Counted from the stretch's first letter, positions 16,494 to 25,550 are shown. The stretch: 64,000 nt of DNA from a bacterium (GCA_021809845.1 JAJZJW010000003.1:85785-149784); one strand, 5' to 3'. Program-made: numbers and translations. Notes: generated by a model from the sequence alone, not told the origin.

Positions 16494-16579
16494 ACAGCTA
16501 ATGAAACGCCGCAATATCCAGTCAATCACCCCATTAGGCATGGGGTTAAAACAAATTATATGTAAATGAGGGTCGTCTT

Positions 16580-17956
16580 TTGAAAACCGCAAAAACCTTC
16601 GCAGTTATATTATCGTCCGGGATTGGAAACAGAACAGGTTTTGCTATACCTAAACAGTTGGTTAAAATACGCGGCACAGAGTTACTCTTAAGAAGTATTG
16701 CTATTTTTAGCAATAGTAAGAAATCAACGATAAATTTTGACGAAATTATTATAACCGTACCACCTCAAAATGTCTTTGAATTCGATTGGAAAAAATTTAT
16801 TGCGGAAAACTTATGTTCAATAAATTTAAATTCTGCATCAAATCCGATTCAAACGGACAATAAAAAAAATTATTCAGAAAATTTAGAATCTAAAAAATAT
16901 CGTACAGAACAAACTAACGGAACAACACAAAAAATTGCAAGCAGAAATATTTCGAAACATAATATAAAACAGGATGCAAAGCAAAATATAATACAAAATA
17001 TAGAACATGGTATAAAGCAAAATTTGGAACAGAATATAAAACAAAATATAGTACAGAATATGGAACGACACCACCAACAAGAGCTTCAATGCAAAAATAT
17101 TCTGGATAAAATTAAAATAATTGAAGGCGGTGATTTAAGACAAAAATCAGTTTACAACGCTTTAAATTATATTGAAAAGAATTTTACAGATTGCAATCCA
17201 GATTCAATAGTTTTTATACATGATTCGGCAAGACCATTTGTGACAAATAATGAGCTGTTCATGCTCAAGGAAGCTGCATATAAATTCGGAGCTTCTTTCT
17301 TATTCAGACCGGTAACGGACACTATCAAATCGATTGAAAATCATAAATACGAGGACAAGCAGAACAAAACAAAAGATGATTTAAGCAGGGAAAATTATGA
17401 ACCGAAAAATTCCGAACAAAGTTATTTTAACACATTGGATAGGCGTAAATTAATTGCCGCCAAAACACCGCAGGTTTTTAAGTTTAATATAATTAAAAAA
17501 GCTATGGACTATATTTTTAAAAATGGCAGCCGTTTAGGTAAAAACGAAAAGTCAAACAGCGGCAAAAACAAAACAGATAAATATTTGAATATTACAGATT
17601 GTGATATAAATATAAACTCAGATATAAATAATAATGTAAGCATTAATGCAAATACAAATAATAATACAGATATATACTTAGATGCAGATAACAGCATGGA
17701 TATAAATACATATAATAATATTAATATAAGGTTAGACACAGATAATAGCGTAAGCATAGATGCAGATGCAGATAATAATATAAATATAAGCTTAAATATA
17801 GAAAATTTTACTGATGACATATCATTTGTTGAACATTTTGCAATTCCGGCAAAACCGATTCTTTCGAATGAATTTAATATAAAAATAACCACTGCATCGG
17901 ACATTGAATTGGCAGATTTTTTTTTAGACAAATTTGATAAAATAAATCTTAAATAA
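16580..17956 (+). CDS. ispD: 2-C-methyl-D-erythritol 4-phosphate cytidylyltransferase with large insertions
   Basis: IspD transfers CMP from CTP to methylerythritol phosphate in the MEP isoprenoid pathway. Family motifs are present: LSSGIGNRTGFAIPKQ (nucleotide-binding loop), VFIHDSARPF, VTDTIK, AAKTPQVFK and a C-terminal NIKITTASDIELAD. The start is TTG at 16580 with GAGGG 6 nt upstream. The protein has 458 residues against about 230 in typical IspD. Insertions lie at about 85-170 (a KQNI/QNIE-like repeat), about 255-280, and about 310-410 (Asn/Asp/Ile-rich, INADN-like repeats). They fall between core motifs and are probably disordered surface loops. ispF follows on the same strand after about 110 bp. 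Confidence 0.88.
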   Translation: MKTAKTFAVILSSGIGNRTGFAIPKQLVKIRGTELLLRSIAIFSNSKKSTINFDEIIITVPPQNVFEFDWKKFIAENLCSINLNSASNPIQTDNKKNYSENLESKKYRTEQTNGTTQKIASRNISKHNIKQDAKQNIIQNIEHGIKQNLEQNIKQNIVQNMERHHQQELQCKNILDKIKIIEGGDLRQKSVYNALNYIEKNFTDCNPDSIVFIHDSARPFVTNNELFMLKEAAYKFGASFLFRPVTDTIKSIENHKYEDKQNKTKDDLSRENYEPKNSEQSYFNTLDRRKLIAAKTPQVFKFNIIKKAMDYIFKNGSRLGKNEKSNSGKNKTDKYLNITDCDININSDINNNVSINANTNNNTDIYLDADNSMDINTYNNINIRLDTDNSVSIDADADNNINISLNIENFTDDISFVEHFAIPAKPILSNEFNIKITTASDIELADFFLDKFDKINLK

Positions 17957-18068
17957 ATAGTTAGTAATCTTAAATCTTAAATATTCAATATTAAATCCTA
18001 AATAAATAGTTAATAATATTAAATCTTAAATCTTAAATAAATAATTAATAATCTTATTTTATAAAATA
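17957..18068. repeat. Short direct repeats between ispD and ispF
   Basis: TCTTAAATCTTAAAT and TAAATAAATAGTTA(A/G)TAAT motifs are repeated two to three times in this 112-bp gap. No gene or terminator is seen. Confidence 0.6.
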
Positions 18069-18647
18069 ATGTTGAATCTAAGAATCGGACATGGCTACGA
18101 TATCCACAGATTTAATCTTGAATCTGCTAACAATGGCGCTAATAATCGGGATATTATTACTAACAATTCCGATAAAAACAATAAATTATTTATAGAAACT
18201 GAACAAAAAACAAAATCTAAACCGTTATACTTAGGCGGGATTTTAATAGAAAATCACTGCGGGACAATTGCACACTCCGATGGGGACGTTGTTTTACACT
18301 CACTGACAGATGCTTTGCTCGGAGCAGCAGGTTTAGATGATATAGGGACTTTATTTCCTGACAACATTGAATCTACAAAAAACATAAGCAGCATTCTTAT
18401 GCTGCAAAAAGCATACAGCATGGTTCAAAATGAGGGATATTGCATAATTAATATCGATATTACTATAATAACCCAGAGCCCAAAAATAAAAATTTATAAA
18501 AATAAAATGCTCTTCGCAATTTCTAAAGCATTAAATATAGCGCAATCATGCATCAATATAAAAGGAAAAACTAAAGAAGGCGTGGACAGCGTCGGCAGAG
18601 GTGAGGCAGTCGAATGTTTTTCCGTTTGCCTAATTAATAAATTCTAA
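18069..18647 (+). CDS. ispF: 2-C-methyl-D-erythritol 2,4-cyclodiphosphate synthase
   Basis: IspF cyclises CDP-methylerythritol phosphate to MEcPP. This 192-residue protein has the metal-binding GYDIHRF (9-15), AHSDGDVVLHSLTDALLGA, DIGTLFPD, IDITIITQSPKI and the C-terminal GKTKEGVDSVGRGEAVEC. An insertion of about 35 residues (about 18-52, Asn/Lys-rich) separates the first Asp/His pair from the rest. Typical IspF has about 160 residues, so the insertion explains the length. The last 39 bp of the gene region are copied downstream at 18677-18715. Confidence 0.93.
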   Translation: MLNLRIGHGYDIHRFNLESANNGANNRDIITNNSDKNNKLFIETEQKTKSKPLYLGGILIENHCGTIAHSDGDVVLHSLTDALLGAAGLDDIGTLFPDNIESTKNISSILMLQKAYSMVQNEGYCIINIDITIITQSPKIKIYKNKMLFAISKALNIAQSCINIKGKTKEGVDSVGRGEAVECFSVCLINKF

Positions 18648-18715
18648 AGAAGTCCGCGACATAGCGGTTATCAATCAGGCAGTCGAATGTTTTTCCGTTT
18701 GCCTAATTAATAAAT
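18604..18715. repeat. Copy of the ispF 3' end
   Basis: Thirty-nine bases (AGGCAGTCGAATGTTTTTCC onward) at 18604-18642, the end of ispF, recur identically at 18677-18715. The 34 bp between include CCGCGACATAGCGG, a small hairpin. The second copy lies outside the gene. Confidence 0.9.
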
Positions 18716-18818
18716 AACAATAAAATAATTAATAATAATTGTGGACTCACACGCTATTTAATAATTAAAGGACTAACACTATTTTAAATAATATTAAATT
18801 AATAAAATGTGGGGTTAT

Positions 18819-19100
18819 ATGAAAGTTTTTAAATATAATAGTTTAGGATTTAACTTTTACCTTGTATTACTATCTATAGAATTTTGTATATCATTAGCTT
18901 TACACCTTTTCACATATATATTTGTGATTTTTATTGGTATAAGTACGGCTCATAAGTTTGAATATCGATACATATATATGCTCATTATAACTTTCATGGT
19001 AAGTTTATTAACATTAAAAATATATAAACGAGATAAAAAAGTATTTGACAAAATAAAAAAATTTAAATATAGGCATACATATCTATTAAGAAAAAAGTAA
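18819..19100 (+). CDS. Small two-helix membrane protein, hypothetical
   Basis: Starting at 18819 (GGGG four nt upstream; an in-frame ATG at 18807 has no visible binding site) gives 93 residues with two hydrophobic segments: one long stretch (about 12-46) and one near 55-68. A strongly basic tail follows (KIYKRDKKVFDKIKKFKYRH). Positive-inside rules place the tail in the cytoplasm. I recognise no family. Composition is like that of real AT-rich membrane genes here, but no homology can be claimed. Confidence 0.4.
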   Translation: MKVFKYNSLGFNFYLVLLSIEFCISLALHLFTYIFVIFIGISTAHKFEYRYIYMLIITFMVSLLTLKIYKRDKKVFDKIKKFKYRHTYLLRKK

Positions 19101-19219
19101 AATCAGTTGATAAAATAACAATAATAGTAAATTTTAAGTTAGTAATAATATAGCAATTAGTGGCAGACATTTTTTTTATAAGCTAAAGCATAGTATGAAA
19201 TATAGTAGAATATAGAAAG

Positions 19220-20713
19220 CTATATTTTCAATTTAGATAAAACACGTTCTTTGCCGAGTAAAACTGCAATTTTAAGTATCGATGGACCGTTTGTTTTTCC
19301 GGTCAAAACCATTCTTAAATTTTCGTAAATATCTTTAGTATTTTTTTTATTTTCTTTTGTTATTTTTTGTATTATATTTTTGATTAAAATCTCATTAAAA
19401 CCTAATGGTTCCGGTTCACAATCTATAGCAGTTTCTTTAATATTTTTAAATAACAGCTCTGCTATTTCTTTATCAAAATATTTATATTGTCCATTATATA
19501 AAAAAACACTATCAAGTTCTGAAATTATTTCTATTACCGTTTTATATTCATTCTTTAAAAAGTGTATAATATATATTAGCTGTTCTTTTCCATATTCTTT
19601 TTCTGCGCAATCAAAAATGTTTTGAATATACCGGGTTTTAAATTTTTCTTTAATTATAGAAATTAAATCATCTGCATTCAACTGCTGCAGCCATTTTTCA
19701 TTTACAAATTTCAATTTTTCTTCATTAAATATAGCCCCGGAACTTTTAGTTCTTTTTATATCAAAATAATGCGCCATTTCATTTATCGAACTAAAAATCT
19801 CGTCGGAGAAACGTTCGTCGTTTACTATAAAAGTATTACCTGTTATAGCAAGATAATTAAGAACAGCCTGAGGTAAATAGCCTTCTTTTTTGTAATATTC
19901 CAAATTGGCGTTAAAATCTCTTTTTGACATAAGTTTGCCATTTTTTCCATATAAAAGAGAAATATGGGCAAAAACAGGATGTGACACTCCTAAAGCCTTA
20001 CACAGTAATATCTGCCGAGGCGTATTTGAAATATGGTCTTCTCCTCTTATTATATGCGTTAAGCCTAAATCAATATCATCTACTATTGAAGCAAAATTAT
20101 ACGTAAATCTGTTGTCGGAAGTTTTTAATACAAAATCGCCCAGGAGTTTTACATTAAAAACAACTTTTCCATGAACCATATCTTCAAATTCTACTTGCTC
20201 ACAACCTAACTTCAGCATGTTTAATCTTATTGACGGCACTAATCCGGCATCTGCCAGTTTTTTTCTCAAATTTTCTTTTTCATCACTGTTGAGATTGAGG
20301 CACCTGCCGTTATAGATATAAGGCTTTTTAAGATTAATAGACAGTTCTTTTGACCTTAAAAGTTCTTCTTCTGTGCAGAAACATTCATATATATAGCCCT
20401 TTTCTTCAAGAATTTTTAAATATCTTTCATATATGTTTTTTCTTTCAGATTGTTTGTAAAATTCATCGTATTTTATGTCAAACCATTTTATATCGCTTAT
20501 GATTAAATCTTCGTATTCTTTACTGCTTCTTATAATATCAGTATCATCAATTCTTAAAATAAGTTTCCCATTATTCTTTTTAGCAAACAGATAATTAAAA
20601 AGGGCCGTCCTTAAACCGCCTATATGCAAGTGACCAGTTGGGCTCGGCGCAAACCGCACTCTAATATTATCGTTGTTATTAATATTATTATCGTTGTCTA
20701 TATTATTATGCAT
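19220..20713 (-). CDS. gltX: Glutamyl-tRNA synthetase
   Basis: This class I synthetase charges tRNA-Glu (or tRNA-Gln in non-discriminating forms). The 497-residue protein carries the HIGH-type signature PSPTGHLHIGGLRTALFNYL near residue 28 and LMSKRD (KMSKS-type) in the middle, with the C-terminal anticodon-binding helices. Residues 2-18 are an Asn/Asp-rich tail (IDNDNNINNNDN) encoded by ATT/AAT repeats, absent from most GltX. The gene is convergent with ispF and the small membrane protein, and is 11 bp downstream of the YacL-like gene, so it is probably cotranscribed with it and carD. Confidence 0.95.
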   Translation of the reverse strand: MHNNIDNDNNINNNDNIRVRFAPSPTGHLHIGGLRTALFNYLFAKKNNGKLILRIDDTDIIRSSKEYEDLIISDIKWFDIKYDEFYKQSERKNIYERYLKILEEKGYIYECFCTEEELLRSKELSINLKKPYIYNGRCLNLNSDEKENLRKKLADAGLVPSIRLNMLKLGCEQVEFEDMVHGKVVFNVKLLGDFVLKTSDNRFTYNFASIVDDIDLGLTHIIRGEDHISNTPRQILLCKALGVSHPVFAHISLLYGKNGKLMSKRDFNANLEYYKKEGYLPQAVLNYLAITGNTFIVNDERFSDEIFSSINEMAHYFDIKRTKSSGAIFNEEKLKFVNEKWLQQLNADDLISIIKEKFKTRYIQNIFDCAEKEYGKEQLIYIIHFLKNEYKTVIEIISELDSVFLYNGQYKYFDKEIAELLFKNIKETAIDCEPEPLGFNEILIKNIIQKITKENKKNTKDIYENLRMVLTGKTNGPSILKIAVLLGKERVLSKLKI

Positions 20714-20724
20714 TGTGTTTTTAC

Positions 20725-21858
20725 CTAAACTCTTTCTCTATCATAATTTATTTTAGCGAAAATCATTCTTCCGCTTGAAGTTTGCAAAATACTGGTGACC
20801 ATAACTTCTAATTCGGTGCCGACTAATCTCATAGCATCCTCTACGACTATCATTGTGCCGTCATCCATATAACCGATTCCTTGATTTTTTTCTCTTCCTT
20901 CTTTTGCAATGAGAATATTCATAGTCTCTCCCGGAAGTAAAATAGGACGAAGAGCTTTTGCAAGATCGTTAATATTTAGCACCTGAATATTTTGAACCTG
21001 AGCTACTTTGTTTAAATTAAAATCATTCGTAATAATTTTCGCATTTATCTCTTTTGCAAGAGCCGTCAATTTTGCATCGACTTCTCTGATTTTTGGATAA
21101 TCTTTGTCTATAAATTCTATGTTAATATTTTTATCTTCCCTCATTTCATTCAACATATCAAGCCCTCTTCTTCCCTTAACTCTTTTAAGAGGGTCTTGGG
21201 AATCTGCTATGTGCTGAAGTTCATGCAGAACAAATGTCGGAATGACAAATTTGCCTTCTATAAATTTAGTCTTTGCAACATCTAATATACGTCCGTCAAT
21301 TAGAGAACTGGTGTCTATTATTTTAACACCGCATGAGAGATTTGAATTTAATTCTTTTCTTGAAAAACCGCTTAAAGAATCTGAAATATATGATTTTGCA
21401 ACCGACGCCGCAACCTCTTCGCTTGCCCTTAGTCCAATAATTAACCCTATATATCCTGCTACAAAATTAATAAATGCATATGATGCGTATCCTAAAATAC
21501 CGCTTGTAAAAAAAGTTTTAAATAATTTATAAGTTAAATAATTGACTACGTAAAGTGAAATGAATAATCCAATGCCTCCGCTCAATATCTTACGCGTGGA
21601 AATATTTTCCATACTTTTTTCAAGAGTAACAACTATAAATCCGGTGATAAATCCGAATAAAAGCCCCACATATGCTAAAAAATCATTATGCCAGTATTCT
21701 TTGCCTATCAAGAACCCTAAAATAGAAGATACTAAAATAAGCAGTAGCCTGATAAAAAAAATAGGTTTTTTTTTTGATATATTTATATTATTTATCTGCA
21801 ATTTTATAAGCCTGATTATTAAATTAAGATTATGCTTACAACTTATTTTGTAAGCCAA
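20725..21858 (-). CDS. YacL-like PIN/TRAM integral membrane ribonuclease
   Basis: This 377-residue protein has a basic N-terminus, four membrane helices (about 33-165), a PIN domain (about 178-300) with acidic residues at IIDTSSLIDGR, ELQHIAD and ITNDFNLN, and a C-terminal TRAM domain (about 310-377, RNA-binding). PIN/TRAM membrane proteins of the YacL family usually sit next to carD and isp genes, as here. The catalytic Asp residues are present, so nuclease activity is likely, but the cellular RNA target is unknown. Confidence 0.85.
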   Translation of the reverse strand: MAYKISCKHNLNLIIRLIKLQINNINISKKKPIFFIRLLLILVSSILGFLIGKEYWHNDFLAYVGLLFGFITGFIVVTLEKSMENISTRKILSGGIGLFISLYVVNYLTYKLFKTFFTSGILGYASYAFINFVAGYIGLIIGLRASEEVAASVAKSYISDSLSGFSRKELNSNLSCGVKIIDTSSLIDGRILDVAKTKFIEGKFVIPTFVLHELQHIADSQDPLKRVKGRRGLDMLNEMREDKNINIEFIDKDYPKIREVDAKLTALAKEINAKIITNDFNLNKVAQVQNIQVLNINDLAKALRPILLPGETMNILIAKEGREKNQGIGYMDDGTMIVVEDAMRLVGTELEVMVTSILQTSSGRMIFAKINYDRERV

Positions 21859-21911
21859 TGTATAATTTTGCCTAACTTATTGTATAACTTATTAAATAAA
21901 TTTTAAATAAA

Positions 21912-22403
21912 TTATTGTATAAAGATTCTTCTTATCTGGTCCTCAACGTAGCTAAAAGGTCTTTGCATAACAGTGGATATTTCTGTGACAATCAAATGCT
22001 TTGCCTTTTCGAACATTTTCTTCTCAGCAAAAGAAAGGTCTTTTTCAGCTTTTAATATATAAAGGTCTCTCAAGACTTCCGCCACTTCAAATAGGCATGC
22101 AGAACACAATTTCAAATTATACCCGTTATATCTTTTATTCCATGATTCTTTTTTGCAAAAAGGATGTTTATCTTCTTTGCATTCAAGAACATCAAATACT
22201 TTTTGAATATCATCCGGGCTTATCAGCGGTCTTAAACCGACTTCATCTGAATTTTTTACAGGAACCATAATTTTCATATTGTTTTCAATTACAACAATAT
22301 TGTAAAAAGAAATTTCAACCGACCCTACCTTTTGAACGGTAGCTTCCTTAACAATCCCGACACCGTAACCGGGATAGAAAATAAATTCATTTGTTTTAAA
22401 CAT
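21912..22403 (-). CDS. CarD-family RNA polymerase-binding regulator
   Basis: The N-terminal half of this 163-residue protein (MFKTNEFIFYPGYGVGIVKEA to about residue 65) is a Tudor-like RNA-polymerase interaction domain. The C-terminal half is helical and binds DNA at the transcription bubble in CarD/CdnL. A CxxC-like pair (CSAC, near residue 98) and nearby Cys/His residues are present, which is not typical of actinobacterial CarD. It is separated by 53 bp from the YacL-like gene on the same strand. The carD, yacL, isp and aminoacyl-tRNA synthetase gene group is conserved in many bacteria. Confidence 0.85.
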   Translation of the reverse strand: MFKTNEFIFYPGYGVGIVKEATVQKVGSVEISFYNIVVIENNMKIMVPVKNSDEVGLRPLISPDDIQKVFDVLECKEDKHPFCKKESWNKRYNGYNLKLCSACLFEVAEVLRDLYILKAEKDLSFAEKKMFEKAKHLIVTEISTVMQRPFSYVEDQIRRIFIQ

Positions 22404-22664
22404 GACGCGCCTCCTAATTTATTAAATTAATTACACAAATAATCTTATATTTATTAATTAAATTAATTAAAATTTATAAGCATAATTTTATTTAATATGA
22501 TAATATCTAATAAATTCAAAAGAATTCACCTGCAATTGTATAACAAATACACATCACACCTATATATATTAACTTATGTTGTGGGACAGACAGACACTGC
22601 GAGACACAACGTCCGTCAATAAGATAACCAAAGCCGCACGACACTGCAGCAGCATAAGCCGAGC
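22404..22664. other. Gap between carD and mqnE
   Basis: No gene. GTTGTG/CACAAC arms near 22578 and 22608 flank GGGACAGACAGACACTGCGA, a sequence containing the GACAGACA word that recurs in other gaps. The leftmost 80 bp before mqnE's stop are less AT-rich than the rest (AAGCCGCACGACACTGCAGC). Confidence 0.35.
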
Positions 22665-23738
22665 TCAAATTGCCGCGGCATAAAACGTATCACGTTCTAT
22701 TGGAATTTTTCCGGTTTCTTCAATAATTTTTTTTAATCTTTTAACGCTTAAGCCTTCTTCTGTATCGGCTCCTGCGCTGTGCGATATATTTTCTTTTATA
22801 AGGGTTCCGTCAATGTCATCTGCACCGAAAGATAGAGAAACCTGAGCTAAGTTTATACCTAAATTAACAAAAAAAGTCTTTATATGCTTAAAATTGTCCA
22901 AATAAAGTCTTGAAACCGCAATTACTTTCAAATCGTCATAACCAGAGGTTTTATGAGAATTTTTTATAGCGGTATTTTTAGGCTGGAAAGCAAACGGAAT
23001 AAAAGATTGAAACCCTCCGGTTATATCCTGCGTATCTCTTAGGATTTTCATATGATTAATTCTATCTTCATAAGATTCTTTTACCCCGTAAAGCATAGAT
23101 GCGTTTGACGGCATACCGAGTTCATGGGCGGCTTTATGGATATTAGTCCATACTTCTGCATTTATTTTCTGAGGGCATAATTTTTTTCTTAATTTATCGT
23201 TAAATATCTCTGCGCCTCCGCCTGGCAGACTTCCTAACCCGCTATTTTTCAAATCAATAAGAACTCTTTCAACGGGCAATCCTGATATTTTTGACATATA
23301 ATCTATTTCAACCGCTGTAAAAGCTTGAATGTTAGCATACGGAAAATTTTTTTTTATCATATAAATCATTTCAAGATAATATTCGTAAGGCAATGACGGA
23401 TGCAGTCCTCCGACTATATGTATTTCCTTAAAATTATTTTCTTTTGCATGAGTTCTTATAAAATTGAGCATTTCATCTATACCGAGAGCATAAGCATCTC
23501 TTTGATTTTCTTTTCTGTAAAAAGCGCAAAAAGCGCATTGATTGACGCAAATATTAGTATAATTAATATGAATATTTACGATATAATATACATTATTGCC
23601 ATTTATCTGAAAATTTTTATAACCGGCAAGCTCGCCGAGCGACAATATATCATTGGAAGAAAATAAAAATAAACCGTCTTCATCACTTAATCTTATATTA
23701 TTATAAACCTTATTTTTAATAATTTCAAAGTTTGTCAT
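22665..23738 (-). CDS. mqnE: Aminofutalosine synthase (radical SAM)
   Basis: MqnE joins inosine/adenosine-type nucleoside and 3-(1-carboxyvinyl)oxybenzoate in the futalosine menaquinone pathway. The 357-residue protein has a radical-SAM cluster with Cys64, Cys68 and Cys71 (CVNQCAFCAFYR), HIVGGLHPSLPYEYY, LPGGGAEIF and a GGFQSFIPFAFQPKNTAI stretch. All are features of the MqnE/MqnC group, and the HINYTNICVNQC form favours MqnE. The three UbiX/UbiA/UbiD-family genes upstream on the same strand fit the later steps of the pathway. mqnA, B, C and D are not in this window. Confidence 0.88.
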   Translation of the reverse strand: MTNFEIIKNKVYNNIRLSDEDGLFLFSSNDILSLGELAGYKNFQINGNNVYYIVNIHINYTNICVNQCAFCAFYRKENQRDAYALGIDEMLNFIRTHAKENNFKEIHIVGGLHPSLPYEYYLEMIYMIKKNFPYANIQAFTAVEIDYMSKISGLPVERVLIDLKNSGLGSLPGGGAEIFNDKLRKKLCPQKINAEVWTNIHKAAHELGMPSNASMLYGVKESYEDRINHMKILRDTQDITGGFQSFIPFAFQPKNTAIKNSHKTSGYDDLKVIAVSRLYLDNFKHIKTFFVNLGINLAQVSLSFGADDIDGTLIKENISHSAGADTEEGLSVKRLKKIIEETGKIPIERDTFYAAAI

Positions 23739-23936
23739 TATTTATTATTTAGATTTACTATTTTAAAGTTCTATATTTGCCTATTTTAGTTATTTACTTT
23801 TTTATTATTTATTGACTTTTTTTATTATTGCTTTTTATTATTTATTGCTTTTCTATTATTTACCACTTTTCTATTCTTACCTTTCTATTATTTATTATCT
23901 TTTTATTATATTGTTTATTAATATTTTTTTTATTAA
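23739..23936. repeat. T-rich quasi-repeat between mqnE and ubiX
   Basis: TTTATTATTTATTG(A/C)(C/T)TTTT-type units (about 25-30 bp) recur five or six times with drift across this gap. No gene seen. Confidence 0.6.
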
Positions 23937-24626
23937 TTAACAACCCGGGTTCCATCTTCTGTATATATTATTTTCAATTCCGAAAGAATCCATAATTTTC
24001 CCGATTATAAAATTAATCATATCGTCAATACTTTCGGGTCTGCTATAAAAAGCTGGGGTCGGGGGTAATATTACGGCTCCTGCTCTGCTTAGGGAGAGCA
24101 TATTTTTTAAATGTATATCATTTAAAGGTGTTTCTCTTGGACAGACAATTAATTTTTTACGTTCTTTAAGCATAACATCCGACGCGCGTTCAATCAGATT
24201 TCCGGAACTTCCGCTTGAAATTCTTGATAAACTCCCCATAGAACATGGAATAACAGCCATTCCTTGAATATCTGTTGCCGAGCCGCTGGATATTTCTGCT
24301 TCGATAAACATTTCATCTAAATATTCATAATTCTCCTTATTGCCATCGTGAGCTTTGTTATCTATCTTAAATTTTGATTTAATTTCATCATAGACTGTGC
24401 TTCTGCTATAAGCCAGACAACTTCCGCCGGTTGTTTGAGCAGCAAAATTATTGTCTATATCTAACTCTTCAAACATATTTAATTCGTGTTTTATTACTTT
24501 AAAAGCAGGTTTTGAAATAATAAGATAAACATAAAAATCATGCTTTATTAATTCCTCTAAAAGTCTAAAACCGTATATAGAACCTGAAGCGCCTGTAATA
24601 GCGACTATATATGCTTTCCGTTTCAT
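23937..24626 (-). CDS. ubiX: UbiX-family flavin prenyltransferase
   Basis: UbiX makes the prenylated FMN cofactor for UbiD-type decarboxylases. The 229-residue protein has the N-terminal flavoprotein motif ITGASGSIYG (10-19), VIPCSMGSLSRISSG and LIERASDV, and CPRETPLNDIHL (about 168-180). A helical insertion of about 35 Asp/Lys/Glu-rich residues (about 85-120) makes it longer than the usual 190. It is 39 bp after the UbiA-family gene and part of the menaquinone cluster with the UbiD-family gene, for which it would supply cofactor. Confidence 0.9.
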   Translation of the reverse strand: MKRKAYIVAITGASGSIYGFRLLEELIKHDFYVYLIISKPAFKVIKHELNMFEELDIDNNFAAQTTGGSCLAYSRSTVYDEIKSKFKIDNKAHDGNKENYEYLDEMFIEAEISSGSATDIQGMAVIPCSMGSLSRISSGSSGNLIERASDVMLKERKKLIVCPRETPLNDIHLKNMLSLSRAGAVILPPTPAFYSRPESIDDMINFIIGKIMDSFGIENNIYRRWNPGC

Positions 24627-24665
24627 TGAAATTTTAATTAATTTATCTATATATAATTAATACAA

Positions 24666-25550
24666 TTAACCGAGCCTGCTTAAAACACTAACTGTTATAA
24701 ATAAAAAAAAGCTTAAGGAAATATAGCCGTTCATATTAAAAAATGCCATGTCTATATTTTTTAAGCTCTTATAAATTAAATAATGTTCATAAATAAAAAA
24801 ACCGGAAATTAAAAATAATCCGGCGATATATAAATAGTTTAAATTAAATAAAAAGTAGATATAAACAAGGAGAAATATTGTTATAATGTGAAGGGCTCTG
24901 GATATTATGACGGCATTTTTTATTCCAAATTTAGCCGGAACGGAGAAAAGATTGTGCGCTACATCAAAATCATAATCCATCGTGGCATATAAAATATCAA
25001 AACCTGCTCCCCACAATAATACCGCAGTTCCAAGTATAATAATCTTATAGTCTATGCTGCCTGTTACAGCAATCCATGCGCCTATCGGTCCAAATGCCAT
25101 GCTTGCCCCGAGGACAAAATGCGAAAAAAAAGTAAATCTTTTTGTAAATGAATAAAATGTAATAAACGCAATTACAAAAGGTGATAATGCAAAACATAAG
25201 AAATTAAGCTCATATGCGGAAAGTATTAATACAGCATATGAAGTTAATCCAAAAACTATGCTGTATAGCATAGAAAGCTCGCCTTTAGGAAGAGTTCTTG
25301 ATTTAGTTCTGTCATTCTGAGCATCGAGCTTTGCGTCTATAATCCGGTTAAAAGCCATAGCTCCGCTTCTCGCTGATGCCATAGCTATTACAACCCACAA
25401 TATTTTATAATAGAAAAAATATGTATTTATCTCTGTTGGAAATTTTACATAAAAGGCAAGCAGAAAAGCGCTCAATGCGAAAGGAAGAACAAATATCGTA
25501 TGCGAAAATTTTACAAGCTCTAACGTATTTTTAATTTTTTTTGAGAACAT
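24666..25550 (-). CDS. mqnP: UbiA-family prenyltransferase (MqnP-like)
   Basis: This 294-residue protein has about eight membrane helices. The two Asp-rich prenyl-diphosphate motifs are NRIIDAKLDAQND (about 68-80) and DYDFDVAHN (about 195-203). Such enzymes attach the isoprenoid chain to an aromatic acid. Given mqnE, ubiX and ubiD neighbours, the most likely substrate is the 1,4-dihydroxy-6-naphthoate of futalosine-type menaquinone synthesis, which is inference. ubiA of ubiquinone synthesis is less likely because no other ubiquinone genes are present. Confidence 0.87.
   Translation of the reverse strand: MFSKKIKNTLELVKFSHTIFVLPFALSAFLLAFYVKFPTEINTYFFYYKILWVVIAMASARSGAMAFNRIIDAKLDAQNDRTKSRTLPKGELSMLYSIVFGLTSYAVLILSAYELNFLCFALSPFVIAFITFYSFTKRFTFFSHFVLGASMAFGPIGAWIAVTGSIDYKIIILGTAVLLWGAGFDILYATMDYDFDVAHNLFSVPAKFGIKNAVIISRALHIITIFLLVYIYFLFNLNYLYIAGLFLISGFFIYEHYLIYKSLKNIDMAFFNMNGYISLSFFLFITVSVLSRLG

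Larger units (their letters stand above)
15546..16579. other. 1-kb intergenic region between divergent units, repeat-rich
   Basis: No gene is supported. In order it holds an AT-rich leader; an IS605-like hairpin end (about 15692-15733); a GC-rich patch at 15770-15830 (ACCCGCCCCGCCCCCGCC) unlike its surroundings; 29-bp tandem repeats (about 15950-16135); three imperfect AGATGCTATGAATATT copies (16219, 16272, 16328); and a 37-bp repeat pair with CRISPR-like spacing (16384-16493). A CCCCATTAGGCATGGGG hairpin at about 16530 completes it. It must contain the promoters for ispD (plus) and the signalling island (minus). Confidence 0.6.

Noticed and set aside
18604-18715. ispF tail repeat as a CRISPR unit
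   Set aside because: One repeat is coding sequence of ispF and there are only two copies, so gene-tail duplication explains it.
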